This document shows, in pieces, positions 24,550-36,440 of a stretch of DNA of 64,000 nucleotides. The stretch is taken from positions 15,218,759-15,282,758 of the forward strand of contig JAQNBH010000007.1 in NCBI GenBank assembly GCA_028752905.1. The letters run 5' to 3'. Position 1 is the stretch's first letter, and each line of letters opens with the position of its first letter. This stretch comes from Cladorhizidae sp. MBARI D1340-BT2. Its lineage: Eukaryota; Porifera; Demospongiae; Poecilosclerida; Cladorhizidae. Under the pieces are notes generated by a model, which did not search any database, was not told the DNA's origin, and saw only the letters and a program-made list of their open reading frames with translations. Both the position numbers and the translations under genes were made by a program.

Positions 24550-25350
24550 AATCGTCCCCTTTTTGGGGAGACTTACTATTGACTTGTAATACTAAGCGGT
24601 CTGTATCTCCCATTTATTATCATAAGCCATCTTTCCAACCTCAACAAATATCCTTACGCCGCATGCTTGTGGTATCTGCGTAGGGTGTGTAAGCCTCAAT
24701 TTTAGCGTTGAGTGAGAGTCACTGCTTAAAGTCTGAGTATTGAAAGTGGTGGAATGGGCTAAGGGCAATCTCAAACAGGAAAGGGCCATGGGTTCGGAGT
24801 TAGTTCTGCTAGTCGAACACTGTGCATCATGGATCTCCCACCAGGCATGCACAGCAACAGAGCTCACTTTTTGAGCACAATGAACTGCTTCATACTTTCA
24901 GGACAGTGAAATCAAACCTGGTGAAGTTGGTTGTGTTTGCTGCTTGTATGAGAAACTGAGCTGATGTAACCAAGCTCGAGACAGATATGGATGAGGGAAT
25001 CTCCCTCACAGCTGTTGCTCTGATTCTTTTTAGGAATTTTGTTAAGGCTTGGCACAAGCTGCAAATCGAAGGTCAACCTGCTACGTACCATGATTGAAGC
25101 ACATGTGAATGCCTGAGTGTCTGCAGGACCTTCAGAGAAAGGCCTACTTCTGCTAGATGTCATTGGCAAGGTTGCAAGGCACAAGGAGGGCTGGGGACAA
25201 CCTGAAATCGAGCCAGTAGACTGTGTACAAGTGTCCAAAATGTATCTCAACAAGCTGATGTTGCAAGATGCAACTGCCTTGTGACACTCCGATAATTTAT
25301 GACTGAGAATGGCAATAATTCTGCACAGCCACTCATCTAACCTCATTCCT
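24550..25350. other. Unassigned; contains a short dispersed repeat
   Basis: 24608-24655 (CCATCTTTCCAACCTCAAC and beyond) recurs at 38350-38392 and, inverted, at 46105-46135. No gene recognised; short frames on both strands are not convincing. Confidence 0.4.
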
Positions 25351-25546
25351 CTTGCGTACTCAACCTCAGATCCTTACGATGGAGTAGACTGCAAAGCTAT
25401 AAGGCCACTGCAATGAACTCTTTCAATGGAAGAGTGCTGGGGGACTTGATCAAGTACAATGAATGCAATCTTTCGTACTCTTTGATGACACCATTATGTA
25501 TCAAGCACAGTTGTAAGCTGAAGAATGCCCCACAGCATGCAACCTA

Positions 25547-26243
25547 ATGTTTGCCGCTGTGAGAATGGCCGCTCATTATGGATATTACTTTGACTTGTAT
25601 CAGAAGCCTCTGCTGGATGCCATCCCAAAGGCAGTGCAACCTTGTGACCCTCCAGAGTCCCAGGTGTGGATTCATTCTTGCAATCCAGCCTATTCCAGTG
25701 TGTATCAGAGGTATCCATGCATATGGTCTGCTTAGGCATAGACTTACACTTGGAAATGCTTTTTTCAAACATATCTGCCATTTGCACAAAACTGCAGGAG
25801 ATGCACAGAATGGTGAAGGAGAAGGTTCTGCGCTACTACTCTGTAAGGGTGCAGAATAATGTCAAAACCTACGTCAAGGGACCAGGTTTGCGGGTGAACC
25901 GTGAGGTAATTGTGAAAATCACACTCACATGGAGCAGGACAAGAGTTTTGTTGGCCCAGATTACATGTTTGTGTACAGCAAAGATGGATCAACTATGTGC
26001 ATCCCAAAGTCACATTTTCACAATACCTTGTCCACCAAGATGGACATAACAACACCCTCTGACCAATCTCCTCCTTCCTCACCTAAGAAGTGGAGGGAAC
26101 ACATACACATAAAAAGGGAGGCACTGAAAGGGAAAAGAAGAAGTTATAAAGAAGTTAAGTATGTGAGTGGTGAAGAATTTTTGGTTTTTCTATATATAAG
26201 AATAATGCAGCTACAAAATAATTATATGCATTTCACATGGTAA
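25547..26243 (+). pseudogene. Unidentified coding-like relic, unit A
   Basis: Overlapping + frames give protein-like sequence: MAAHYGYYFDLYQKPLLDAI, then NISAICTKLQEMHRMVKEKV, then after a frame change VGPDYMFVYSKDGSTMCIPK and a basic, Lys-rich end. Unit B (28084-28609) carries the same pieces with the same need for frame changes. It may be a decayed gene or transposon part. I do not recognise the family. Confidence 0.3.
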
Positions 26244-26829
26244 TTTGAATATAATTCATGAAAATAATTATAGAGTTCAAATTCTGATCCACTATTCTTT
26301 GAACATTTTCTGGTGAGGTGACTAGGTGCACATCCAGTCCTTCTCATCTACTAAATATGTTGGAAATTAGGCAGCCACTGGAAGATACATCTTGAACATG
26401 TATAGTTTTCCATATACAGCATGATTCTGGAACCATAATGACTCATCATGTAATTTTACATCGAAGTTTAGCTGGACAAAGAGACTTGACATTTATTCAA
26501 AACCATCCAAATAGAGCACTTCAATTTATACATAATATTATATAGACTAAACTTAAAATATAACAAAAACAAGAGAAGATACTATTTTGTGTAAAATTAA
26601 ATGCTGGTTTTTGGATGGTTTTGAATAAATGTCGAATATTTTTTTCCAGTTACAATTCAATGTAACATAACCTGATGAGGGTCATTAACTATAAAATGCA
26701 GTTGGTCCAGACGCATTCCGTATATGGAATACTGTACATCAGATCAGATGAGAATGACTGGAAGTGCCACCAAGTTATCTCACCAGCATAACAAATCCAA
26801 GGTGGGGTATTCCACAATACCTTCTGAAC

Positions 26830-27115
26830 TGAAAGTTTAGCAAAAGCCATGCTGAAGTGGGAATATTTCTTGGGAGAGTATATTCATAATAAAGTACTCT
26901 CTGCTGTGACATGGAGGGCACCGTCCTACTTGAGGACTAGAGGCACATTCCTGATTGGGTGCTGGTTTAACCATTGTGTAATCTGCTCTTCGGACTATGG
27001 ATGCAGAATTCCTAAATCAGTCCTGAATGAAGTGTTTGATTTGTGTACAATACTTGAAAAGTGAGGTCTGTTGGCGGGATCATCTGTGCAGCACTTCATC
27101 TGAAGATCTTCATAT
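26830..27115 (-). pseudogene. Tyrosine kinase last exon (subdomain XI), unit A
   Basis: On the - strand after an AG acceptor it reads YEDLQMKCCTDDPANRPHFS and SIVH. This is the kinase subdomain XI motif with the invariant Arg in 'RP.F', but the usual CW is CC. A single-base deletion just after SIVH shifts the frame compared with the intact + strand paralogue at 35262-35562. Confidence 0.7.
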
Positions 27116-27506
27116 CTAGGTGGAAATTAGTAAGACAACTAATTATTAAACTGCCATATGTAAGTGATAACCTCAATTAGAGATACAAAAGGTATATGCT
27201 CACTGTAAGCAAACAACTTTTAACTGAGTGCATGTTCCCATGCAAATTAGGAAGCTTTTAAGGCATTTTCTATAGTTCATCATGTAGTGTAACACTCAAC
27301 GATCCAGTTGGATGAATGATTAGCAAACAGGACATGCCCCAGCTATGCAGCTGCATTAAGATGGGCTTATGAGACAAAGTGAAGAAGCAGCAATGTAACC
27401 ATTACAAATGAATACATCACATTTATGTCATTTATGCTAAGCAACTTATTTGTTAAAAATAAACATCTTCCAATAATTATGACATCACAAAGTCATGCTT
27501 CCTGCC

Positions 27507-27653
27507 TCAAAATTTATCAGAGCATGCTTCATTGTAAGGCTTAACCATCCTGTATCCAGTGCGAAGCATAGCAAGAAGATCATATTTGTCTACTTGAGCA
27601 TAGGGAATCTTGCCACATCTAAAAATCTCCCAACAAGTCACACCATAAGCCCA
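27507..27653 (-). pseudogene. Tyrosine kinase exon (subdomains IX-X), unit A
   Basis: Starts after a TACAG acceptor with WAYGVTCWEIFRCGKIPYAQ (subdomain IX, with a Val in place of the usual Asp-Val pair) and ends GYRMVKPYNEACSDKF then TGA. The + strand paralogue splices from GATAAATT/GTGAGG at this point. Here the donor GT is TT, so the exon reads into a stop and the last exon is lost from the message. Confidence 0.75.
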
Positions 27654-28083
27654 CTGTAGTAAATAGAACAGAGCCATTTACACATGATATAGAAACCTAT
27701 TAAGGCAAAAGGGAAAAACATCAGTTAAAATCATAAATTGCATGTAGGCTACAAATAATAGGTACTTAATGCTTAAATATTATATTTTGCCAAATATAAG
27801 CAACAAAATATTTTCTTGGTGATATATCTGAGTTAATTCATTCCAGCATTTCCCCTTGCATGTCTAAATCACAAGCATTACAATATTATTGCATATTCAA
27901 CCTCAGATCATTACGATGGAGTAGACTGCAAAGCTATAAGGCCACTGCAATGAACTCTTTCAATGGAAGAGTGCTGGGGGACTTGATCAAGTACAATGAA
28001 TGCAATCTTTCGTACTCTTTGATGACACCATTATGTATCAAGCACAGTTGTAAGCTGAAGAATGCCCCACAGCATGCAACCTA

Positions 28084-28609
28084 ATGTTTGCCGCTGTGAG
28101 AATGGCCGCTCATTATGGATATTACTTTGACTTGTATCAGAAGCCTCTGCTGGATGCCATCCCAAAGGCAGTGCAACCTTGCGACCCTCCAGAGTCCCTG
28201 GTGTGGATTCGTGCTTGCAATACAGCCTACTCCAGTGTATATCAGAGGCAGCAGATTACTACCCATGCATATGGTCTGCCTAGGCATAGACTTACACTTG
28301 GAAATGTTTTTTTCAAACATATCTGCCATTTGCACAAAACTGCAGGAGAAGCACAGAATGGTGAAGGAGAATGTTCTGCGCTACCACTCTGAGAGGGTGC
28401 AGAATAATGTCAAAACCTACATCCAGGGACCAGGTTTGCAGGTGAACCGTGAGGTAATTGTGAAAATCACGCTCGCATGGAGCAGGACAAGAGTTTTGTT
28501 GGCCCAGATGACGTGTTTGTGTACAGCAAAGATGGATCAACTATGTGCATCCCAAAGTCACATTTTCACACTACCTTTCCACCAAGATGGACATAACAAC
28601 ACCCTCTGA
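28084..28609 (+). pseudogene. Unidentified coding-like relic, unit B
   Basis: Counterpart of 25547-26243. The first frame runs longer here (102 codons) because a 15-bp insertion keeps the frame open past the point where unit A stops. Family not recognised. Confidence 0.3.
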
Positions 28610-29355
28610 CCAATCTCCTCCCCCCTCACCTAAGAAGAGGGAACACACACACATAAAAAGGGAGGCACTGAAAGGGAAAAGAAGAAGTTATGAAGAAGTG
28701 AGGGTATGCGAGTGGTGAAGAATTTTTGGTTTTTCTATAAGAATAATGCAGCTGCAAAATATATGCATTTCACATGGTAATTTGAATATAATACATGAAA
28801 ATAATTATAGCGTTCAAATTCTGATCCACTAATCTTCAGAGTTTCTTTGAACATTTTTTATTTACGCTGGTGAGGTGACTAGGTGCACATCCAGTCCTTC
28901 TCATCTACTAAATATGTTGCAGCCACTGGAAGATACATCTTAAACATGTATAGTTTTCCATATACAGCATGATTCTGGAACCATAATAATATGACTCATC
29001 ATGTAATTTTACATCGAAGTTTAGCTGGACAAAGAGACTTGACATTTATTCAAAACCATCCAAATAGAGCACTTCAATTTATACATAATATTATATAGAC
29101 TAAACTTAAAATATAACAAAAACAAGAGAAGATACTAGTTTGTAAAATTAAATGCTGTATTTGAATAAATGTCGAATATTTTTTTCCAGTTACAATTCAA
29201 TGTAACATAACCTGATGAGGGTCATTAACTATAAAATGCAGTTGGTCCAGACGCATTCCGTATATGGAATACTGTACATCAGATCAGATGAGAATGACTG
29301 GAAGTGCCACCAAGTTATCTCACCAGCATAACAAATCCAAGGTGGGGTATTCCAC

Positions 29356-29656
29356 AATACCTTCTGAACTGAAAGTTTAGCAAGAGCCATGCTGAAGTGG
29401 GAATATTTCTTGGGAGAGTATATTCATAATGAAAGTGCTCTCTGCTGTGCCATGGAGGACACCGTCCTACTTGAGGAGAAGAGGCACTTTCATGATTGGG
29501 TGCTGGTTTAACCATTGTGTCATCTGCCCTTCGGACTATGGATGCAGAATTCCTAAATCAGTCCTGAATGAAGTGTTTGATTTGTGTACAATACTTGAAA
29601 AGTGAGGTCTGTTGGCAGGATCATCTGTGCAGCACTTCATCTGAAGATCTTCATAT
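29356..29656 (-). pseudogene. Tyrosine kinase last exon, unit B
   Basis: Same exon as 26830-27115. The C-terminal tail is seen in a - frame as PPWHSREHFHYEYTLPRNIP followed by an aromatic/Arg-rich end. Frames are shifted relative to the + strand paralogue. Confidence 0.65.
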
Positions 29657-30064
29657 CTAGGTGGAAATTAGTATAAGACAACTAATTATTAAACTGCCAT
29701 ATGTAAGTGCTAACCTCAATTAGAGATAAAAAAAGGTATATGCTCACTGGAAGCAAACAAATTTTAACTGAGTGCATGTTCCCATGCAAATTAGGAAGCT
29801 TTTAAGGCATTTGCATCATGTAGTGTAACACTCAACGATCCAGTTGAAATATGAGGGTGGCTTTAATACCTGGATGAATGATTAGCAAAAGAGGACATAC
29901 CCCAGCTATGCAGCTACATTAAGATGGGCTTTTGAGACAAAGTGAAGAAGCAGCAATGTAACCATTACAAATGTGAATACATCACTCATTTACGCTAAGC
30001 AACTTATTTGTTAAAAATAAACATCTTCCAATAATTATGACATCACAAAGTCATGCTTCCTGCC

Positions 30065-30211
30065 TCAAAATTTATCAGAGCATGCTTCATTGTAAGGCTT
30101 AACCATCCTGTATCCAGCGCGAAGCATAGCAAGAAGATCATATTTGTCTACTTGAGCATAGGGAATCTTGCCACAACTAAAAATCTCCCAACAAGTCACA
30201 CCATAAGCCCA
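30065..30211 (-). pseudogene. Tyrosine kinase exon (subdomains IX-X), unit B
   Basis: [20 protein letters not shown] through GYRMVKPYNEACSDKF and TGA; same lost donor (TTTTGAGG in place of TTGTGAGG) as unit A. Confidence 0.75.
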
Positions 30212-30450
30212 CTGTAGTAAACAGAATAGAGCCATTTACACATGATATAGAAACCTATTAAGGCAAAAGGGAAAAACATCAGTTAAAATCATAAATTGCA
30301 TGTAGGCTACAAATAATAGGTACTTAATGCTTAAATATTATATTTTGCCAAATATAAGCAACAAAATATTTTCTTGGTGATATATCTGAGTTAATTCATT
30401 CCAGCATTTGCCCTTGCATGTCTAAATCACAAGCATTACAATACTATTGC

Positions 30451-30720
30451 GTATTCAACCTCAGATCCTTACGATGGAGTAGACTGCAAAGCTATAAGGC
30501 TGCTGCAATGAACTCTTTCAATGGAAGAGTGCTGGGGGGCTTGATCAAGTACAATGAATGCAATCTTTCATACTCTTCGATGACACCATTATGTATCAAG
30601 CACAGTTGTATGCTGAAGAATGCCCCACAGCATGCAACCTAATGTTTGCCACTGTGAGAATGGCCGCTCATTATGGATATTACTTTGACTTGTATCAGAA
30701 GCCTCTGATGGATGCCATTC
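30451..30720. repeat. Truncated third tandem unit
   Basis: First about 270 bp of the unit only, ending abruptly at GATGCCATTC, where sequence homologous to 40670 onward takes over with a short overlap (ATTCAGC). Confidence 0.85.
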
Positions 30721-30966
30721 AGCCCACACAATACTGAGTATGTATAGTTCACACATTCAGCTACATAATATAATATCAACTATGAAAAGTGCACAACCTA
30801 GATCATGATTTGTTCTAAATTGTCCATTGAAGTTATGTGATCAAAACACTGCTTACATTGTTTCTGCTCATTTTTGTTCTATTAAAGATTTGTATATAAG
30901 TATTTTTTACTACTAATATTTAACATGTCATCTTCCCTGACTGATTATGATCTAGTGTAAACTCAC

Positions 30967-31475
30967 ATGCAGTTTCTTGCTGCCAGGTCTCTATGTACCA
31001 TTAATTTGTTGGTCAAGTACTTCATACCTTTGGCCACTTGCAGAGACATATCCAAAAGCCTGTTTTCAACTTTGATCTAGAAATAGCTAGAATTGATAAA
31101 TTTGCAATGTAGATAACTGTCATTTCTCCAGTTGTCTTCCATGGCACAACTCTCAAATGCTCATTCCCTTTGTCCAAGGTCCAAGGAATCAAGGAGGTTG
31201 CCATTGGTCATAAATGGCATGACAATCAATGGGCCATCCACACAGACTCCAATTGGAGCAAGAACACTGAAGTGCTTGAATTTGCAGAGTATACAAGACT
31301 CCTTCAGAAGTTCCTTTACCATGTCTTGGGTGATAAGATCCTGCATCATGCAATGTTTAATCACACTCATTCACCTTGAAGAGTTTTGATGGCAACTTCA
31401 TAACTTCACTCTCTCTTTTGGTAAAGATTGTTTTGTTGAATAATTAGCCTCTGTACACCAGTCCCACATGCTCAC
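30967..31475 (-). pseudogene. Tyrosine kinase N-lobe and catalytic-loop exons, broken copy
   Basis: Three - strand exons homologous to those of the gene at 40936-41474. Exon 31375-31475 has the glycine-loop sequence EHVGLVYRG followed by an in-frame TAA, and an insertion before the VAIK region makes it 101 bp against 93. Exon 31118-31340 carries [18 protein letters not shown] and [16 protein letters not shown], one base short, with a weak GTTATC donor. Exon 30967-31076 ends [12 protein letters not shown], so here the catalytic Asp is retained. The exon with DFG is missing. It is a pseudogene that keeps the ancestral HRD. Confidence 0.8.
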
Positions 31476-34389
31476 CTATGACAGTTAGAAGACATACCAA
31501 AAATCTCCCCATCATAGTGTGTTTAGAACCCTACCACTAAGGCTGGTATAAAGTACATCATAATACTGTCATAATTAAAGCAACTACTGAAACACAGCTG
31601 TTAAAATTTTAAAAAATTCAATACTTGCAAAACATGAAATTAATAAAAAAATATATATGCTTCATCCATGGAATAAGTCTAGTGATTAACCCTTCCTAGA
31701 CAATTGTTGCAAACATGTGAAAGTTTGCGCTGAGACAATGCTCATGATTTCATGACACGTATAAATTAGATGGCCACAGATTCATGACAGACTTCTTCTT
31801 TGTGACTTCCTCTTTATCATGCCCCATAAATATTCATCAAAATATCCTCGGCCATTTGTAGTCGAGGTCATAGTCCCCATAATTTTTACTAGTTCCAGCA
31901 AGCAGCTGTTTCTAAACTATTACAAGTAAACTTACAGCATAGATCAAATATTGTGCAAATGTCTTGAATGGATGCGGTGTGCAGATTAAGAGAGTGAGTA
32001 AAACTGGGGCAAAACATTTATATATCTAGAGGGCAGCATATAGTAGGAGTGGAGTTCACATGGTGTTGCAGAGGACTTATCATTGGAAGTTGAACTAAAT
32101 TCGAAGACAGACCAAGCAGAGAATGGATGTATAACTCTGCATTAGCTTTAAGAGACTACTTGTTTGCCTAGTACAAAAGAAGAAATATAATGGAAATTAT
32201 AGATATTATCTTTACAATGTACACATTATATGCGTCGAACTTACCTGTCAGACAGGCTTATATTTACTATAGAATTATAGTCATCTGTAGACAAAAATAT
32301 GGCTAGAAAGCTGGTAGAGCCTTACTAGATAAACATCAAGGAATAGCAAGATAATAGCAGAACTGAATTGATAGACTCTCAGATCTAAGATCAGACATCC
32401 AATTTCCATGGCAGATGCATCGCAATCTAAAAAAGGTAAGAAAACAATACAAAACATAAGAGCTACTAAATAAGCATCCTTGCTAAAACTTGATCTATTG
32501 ATTTGCTGACATGCTCAATATTTTTTTTTTATTGCTCCATCTACATTCAACATTTCCAATATCTCTCTTTATCAAACTATTTTCTACTTACTCTAGGATT
32601 AAGATATTTCATTATGTCTAAACTTAAACAATAATTTATGATAAAACCGGTATTTCATTGAAAAATATTTGCTGATGAGAGTCATGGCTATCTGCAGAGG
32701 ATTTGCAGAAGAGGAAGTTGTCAAAATTACTACTGTGAAACATGTATGGAGAATACATCGAGCAAGATAGTCGATATTTTATCATTTAGGAAACAAACTT
32801 GATACATGGAAATGAGTGTGTGCTGTGTAGTATTTGATGCAGACAAAGAACTCTTTATGGCCTAGAGTGGATATATCTGTGCTTTCAAATCTCATGTTGC
32901 CGAAGTTAATGGAACAGAAATTGCAACTTGGTTAGTATATTAAAAAGCTCACTTAAGCTCACACATTTTTGATACAAATCAAGTTGTTGCCTAGCAAGGT
33001 AGCATTTAACATGACTCTTGTAGGATAAACACTGCAATTGCTGTAATCGTTGGCCTTGGCAAGCATTGTGTTTCCAACAAAAAGCAACTGACTGAATAAA
33101 GTGTGTAGTTAGAGTATGGGTCGCTCTAGCTGAAGGAACCATAATATGGTACTGGATAGAAGACCGAAGTACTTGACAGAACTAAAATAACTTGTAAGGT
33201 ATTAGAGTTTAAATTAGTGTGCTAGAGAAATAAAACATTTTCAAAGCATTTTTATTGTCGATAAACTATCTAGCACATCCATAGTGCTTACCAGATAGAG
33301 CCCTCAAGTCATAAACAAGGAAAGTTTGAGCCTTTTGATAGAAAATCACGTGGCTATAACTCTTTAGTGGATAAATCCATGCACGTACATTTCATAATAC
33401 TGATAATATGCATAAATAATGCAGAATCAGAATTTTCATGGTGTATAACAGCCACTCTGTATTGAAGTTTAGCTCTCCTCTCCACTATCAAATGAAGTGT
33501 CTTAACTATTAAGAAGGGCATGAAATATGGCCAGACAACCCTGAAGTTTTAACTGTCACAGAGATAGATATGTGGCTGCTAAACTGTAGCAGTTAAATTG
33601 ATACATCTGAGATTTATTTCCTCAACTCACATTTCCACTAGCTTGCTGCATGGTCTCTGCAGACAAATGGCATCAAATAGTAGAAGTTTATCATTCTTCC
33701 AAATTATTGCTTCGAGTTAAAGATTGTTGAGTTAAATTGAAGCCATTTTTTCAGCTATGAATGTTATATCCGCTATTTAATAGAGTGGTTTAAAATAAAA
33801 GAAGTTGTTCTCCTCTATGCATATGTTTGGTTATCAAGTAACCAACTACATTGTTATCATTTTGCATGTAAAATATTTAAGATTTCTTATCTTTATATGT
33901 GGAGTCAATGCAGCCAGTTTTCTGGGATAAAACATTTAAAAAAAATTCTAAATGACAATCCCAACTGTTTCAAATAAGAAGTTGCTTAAGAACTTTTTCC
34001 CCATTAAACTTTTAGTGTTACATTTTGATGGTTTTCTATGACAGATAAATAAGTGTTTCCCTATTCATAGATTACTCATGTGCTTGCCTCATTTTCTGTC
34101 CTATTTGAGTATTAATGAAATCCTATAAAATTGTCACACCAGGAAAAGTGACTAACACAATGTTATAACACACAGAAATAAACTAATCTATATATCTGGC
34201 GTTAAGATTCTAGATTGAGAGAAAACTACAGAATCACAAGAAATAACCGTGTTGTTCAGTGTTTTGTTAGTGCTCTACTATCTCTGAACCTTTAAGTATG
34301 CCCTACATGGGTTGAGTTTCAGTAATTTTGAATTCCTTTATTAGTTATTATTTGGATGGCTGCTGTCACATAAACCTCAGTATTGGAAT
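31476..34389. other. Kinase-locus intron-like DNA, no gene seen
   Basis: Much of 30900-33950 is a direct, diverged duplicate of 40870-44100, the large intron between exons 3 and 4 of the kinase gene. No other coding content was recognised; the small - ORF at 32906-33142 is not supported by its counterpart. Confidence 0.5.
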
Positions 34390-34509
34390 GCTTGTGATTT
34401 GGTTACTAGTTCTGCAAGGAGTAATGCTGGAATGAATTATTTCACCAAGAAAATATTTTTGCTTATATTTGGCAAATATAATATTTAAGCATTAAGTAGC
34501 TATGATTTG

Positions 34510-34610
34510 TAGTCCACATACTGAAGACTAGAGCATCTAGTCGAAATGTCGAGCGAATAAAAATTGAAGTTGATTTATTGAGAAGGTGATTTTAATGTTA
34601 TAACAGAGTT
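34510..34610. mobile_element. Short element with CTGA..GTCGAAATGTCGAG motif
   Basis: Interrupts a sequence that is continuous in units A and B (the TTAAGCATTAAG region). It contains GACTAGAGCATCTAGTC (a stem with loop GCA) followed by GAAATGTCGAG. Relatives occur at 41652-41830, 48540-48640, 2200-2275 and 5600-5665. Confidence 0.5.
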
Positions 34611-34703
34611 CATCGAGAGATTATTATTTTAATTTATGTTTTTCCCTTTTGCCTTAATAAGTTTCTATCTTATCCGTAAATGGCTCTACTCTATTTCATA
34701 CAG

Positions 34704-34846
34704 TGGGCCTATGGAGTAACTTGCTGGGAGATCTTCAGTTGCGGCAAGATTCCTTATTCCCAAGTAGCTGAAAAGGAACTTCTTCCAATGCTTCGCTCTG
34801 GGTATAGGATGGTTAAGCCCTACAACGAAGCATGCTCCGATAAATT
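34704..34846 (+). CDS. Tyrosine kinase exon (subdomains IX-X), intact + strand copy
   Basis: Acceptor CATACAG before 34704, donor AATT/GTGAGG after 34846, 143 bp. It encodes WAYGVTCWEIFSCGKIPYSQ and continues to GYRMVKPYNEACSDK. Of four copies of this exon in the window only this one keeps the GT donor. It splices in frame to 35262. No upstream kinase exons lie on the + strand within reach, so this is an orphaned 3' end unless an unseen 5' part exists. Confidence 0.75.
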
Positions 34847-35261
34847 GTGAGGCAGGAAGCATGGCTATATGATGTCATAACTAATTGGAAGATGTTTATT
34901 TGGTTACAGAACGACATAGAATAGTAGAGCTTTCTAATAGACTATGTGTTACACTGCTGGTTCTTTATCTTGTCTCAAAGCCCATCTGGATGCAGCTGCA
35001 TAACTGGGGCACGCCCGATTTGCTCATCATCCATCCAGATATTAAAGCCACCCCTAATATTTCAACAAGGATTGTTGAATGTTATTCTGCATGACAAACT
35101 ATAGCAAAAACCTTACAAGCTTCCTGATTTGCATTGGAACATTCACTCAGTATACTTTTAAAATTTGTTTGCCACCAGTAGTGAGCATATCCCCTTTTTA
35201 TTCTCTACACTTACATATGGCAGTTTAATAATTATTTTGTCTTATGTTAATTGTATCCTAG

Positions 35262-35562
35262 ATATCAAGATCTTCAGATGACATGCTGGACAGAAGATCC
35301 AGCCAAAAGACCTCACTTTTCAAGTATTGTACATCAAATCAAACACTTCATATGCGACCGATCTAGGAATTCTGCATCCACAGTACGAAGAGCAGATGAC
35401 ATAGTGGTTATACCTGTACTCGATGATGAAAGTGTCTCTCCCCCTCTAGTAGGTCCTCCATGGTACAGCAGAGAGCACTCCCATTACAAAAATACTCTCC
35501 CAAGAAATATTCCTACTTCAGCATGTCTCATGCCAAACTTTCGTTTTAGAAGGTATTATTGA
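35262..35562 (+). CDS. Tyrosine kinase last exon with C-terminal tail, + strand
   Basis: After acceptor ATCCTAG the frame gives YQDLQMTCWTEDPAKRPHFS and SIVHQIKHFICD, kinase subdomain XI with the canonical CW..DP..RP.F. A roughly 60-residue cytoplasmic tail follows with several Tyr (PPWYSREHSHY, FRRYY) ending at a stop at 35562. It joins 34846 in phase 2 without breaking the frame. Confidence 0.75.
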
Positions 35563-36440
35563 ATACCCCACCTTGAATTTGTTATTTACGCTGGTGAGAT
35601 AACTTGGTGGCACTTCCAGTCATTCTCATCTACTGAATATGTTGAAAAGTGATCAGCCTCTGGAAGATAAGTCGAAAATGTACAGTATTCCATATATGGA
35701 TTAGTCTGGACCAACTCTGTTCTATAGTTTACATATTAATGGACCTCATCATGTTATATTACATTGAACTGTAGCTGGACAAAAAGATTAGACATTTACC
35801 TAAAACCTTCCAAATAGAGCACTTAATTTTATACATAATTATATAAACTAGTATCTGCTTAGTTTTCTTATAATTATTTTAAGCTAGTCTATATATGTAT
35901 ACGTGCTGTATTTGGAAGTTTTTGGATAAATGTCGAGTCTCTTTGTCAAGCTACACTTCAGTGTAAAATTACATAATGATATGTAAACTCTAAAATAGAT
36001 TTGGTCCAGACTCATGCTGTGTCTGGAATACTGTACATGTTCAAAGGAAAAGATTTATCTTCCACAGGCTGACATTTTTAGCAGATGAGAAGGAATGGAA
36101 ATGTCACCTCACCAGCATAAAATATAGGTTTAGTATGAGTCATGCTAAGGTGGTAATATTTCTTCGCGAGTATATTCATAGAAACTCTGAAGATTGGTGG
36201 ATCAGAATTTGAACTCATCCTCATTACCTCATTGCAAGATTTCCTAATTATTTTCATGTATCAAATTACCATGTGAAATGCATATATTTTGCAGCTGCAT
36301 TATTCTTATAGAAAAACCAAAAATTCTTCACCATTCACATACCTCACTTCTTCATAATTTCTTCTTTTCCCTTTCAGTGCCTCCCTTTTTATGTGTATGT
36401 GTTCCCTCCACTTCTTAGGTGAGGGTGAGGAGATTGGTCA

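Larger units (their letters stand above)
25350..27889. repeat. Tandem duplication unit A (2.55 kb)
   Basis: Matches 27890-30450 at high identity in direct orientation; a third partial copy follows at 30451-30720. Each full unit holds an unidentified coding-like stretch on + and the last two exons of a tyrosine kinase on -. An inverted relative of the same block occupies 34390-36440. Confidence 0.9.
27890..30450. repeat. Tandem duplication unit B (2.55 kb)
   Basis: Second unit of the tandem duplication, with small indels relative to unit A (for example the added CAGCAGATTACTACC at about 28248 and CTTCAGAGTTT at about 28835). Confidence 0.9.
34390..36440. repeat. Inverted relative of the 2.55-kb tandem units
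   Basis: Reverse complement of most of 28600-30440: the flank of the kinase exons, both kinase exons and the stretch ending near CCCTCACCTAAG. A palindromic short element at about 34505-34620 interrupts it. Confidence 0.8.

Noticed and set aside
26849..27064. + strand ORF in unit A
   Set aside because: It is antisense to the kinase last exon and its conserved tail.
34704..35562. + strand kinase 3' end as the last exons of the lipase-FN3 gene (a receptor kinase)
   Set aside because: The distance from FN3 exon C is 24 kb through satellite and transposon, with no transmembrane exon or kinase N-lobe on the + strand; no evidence links them.
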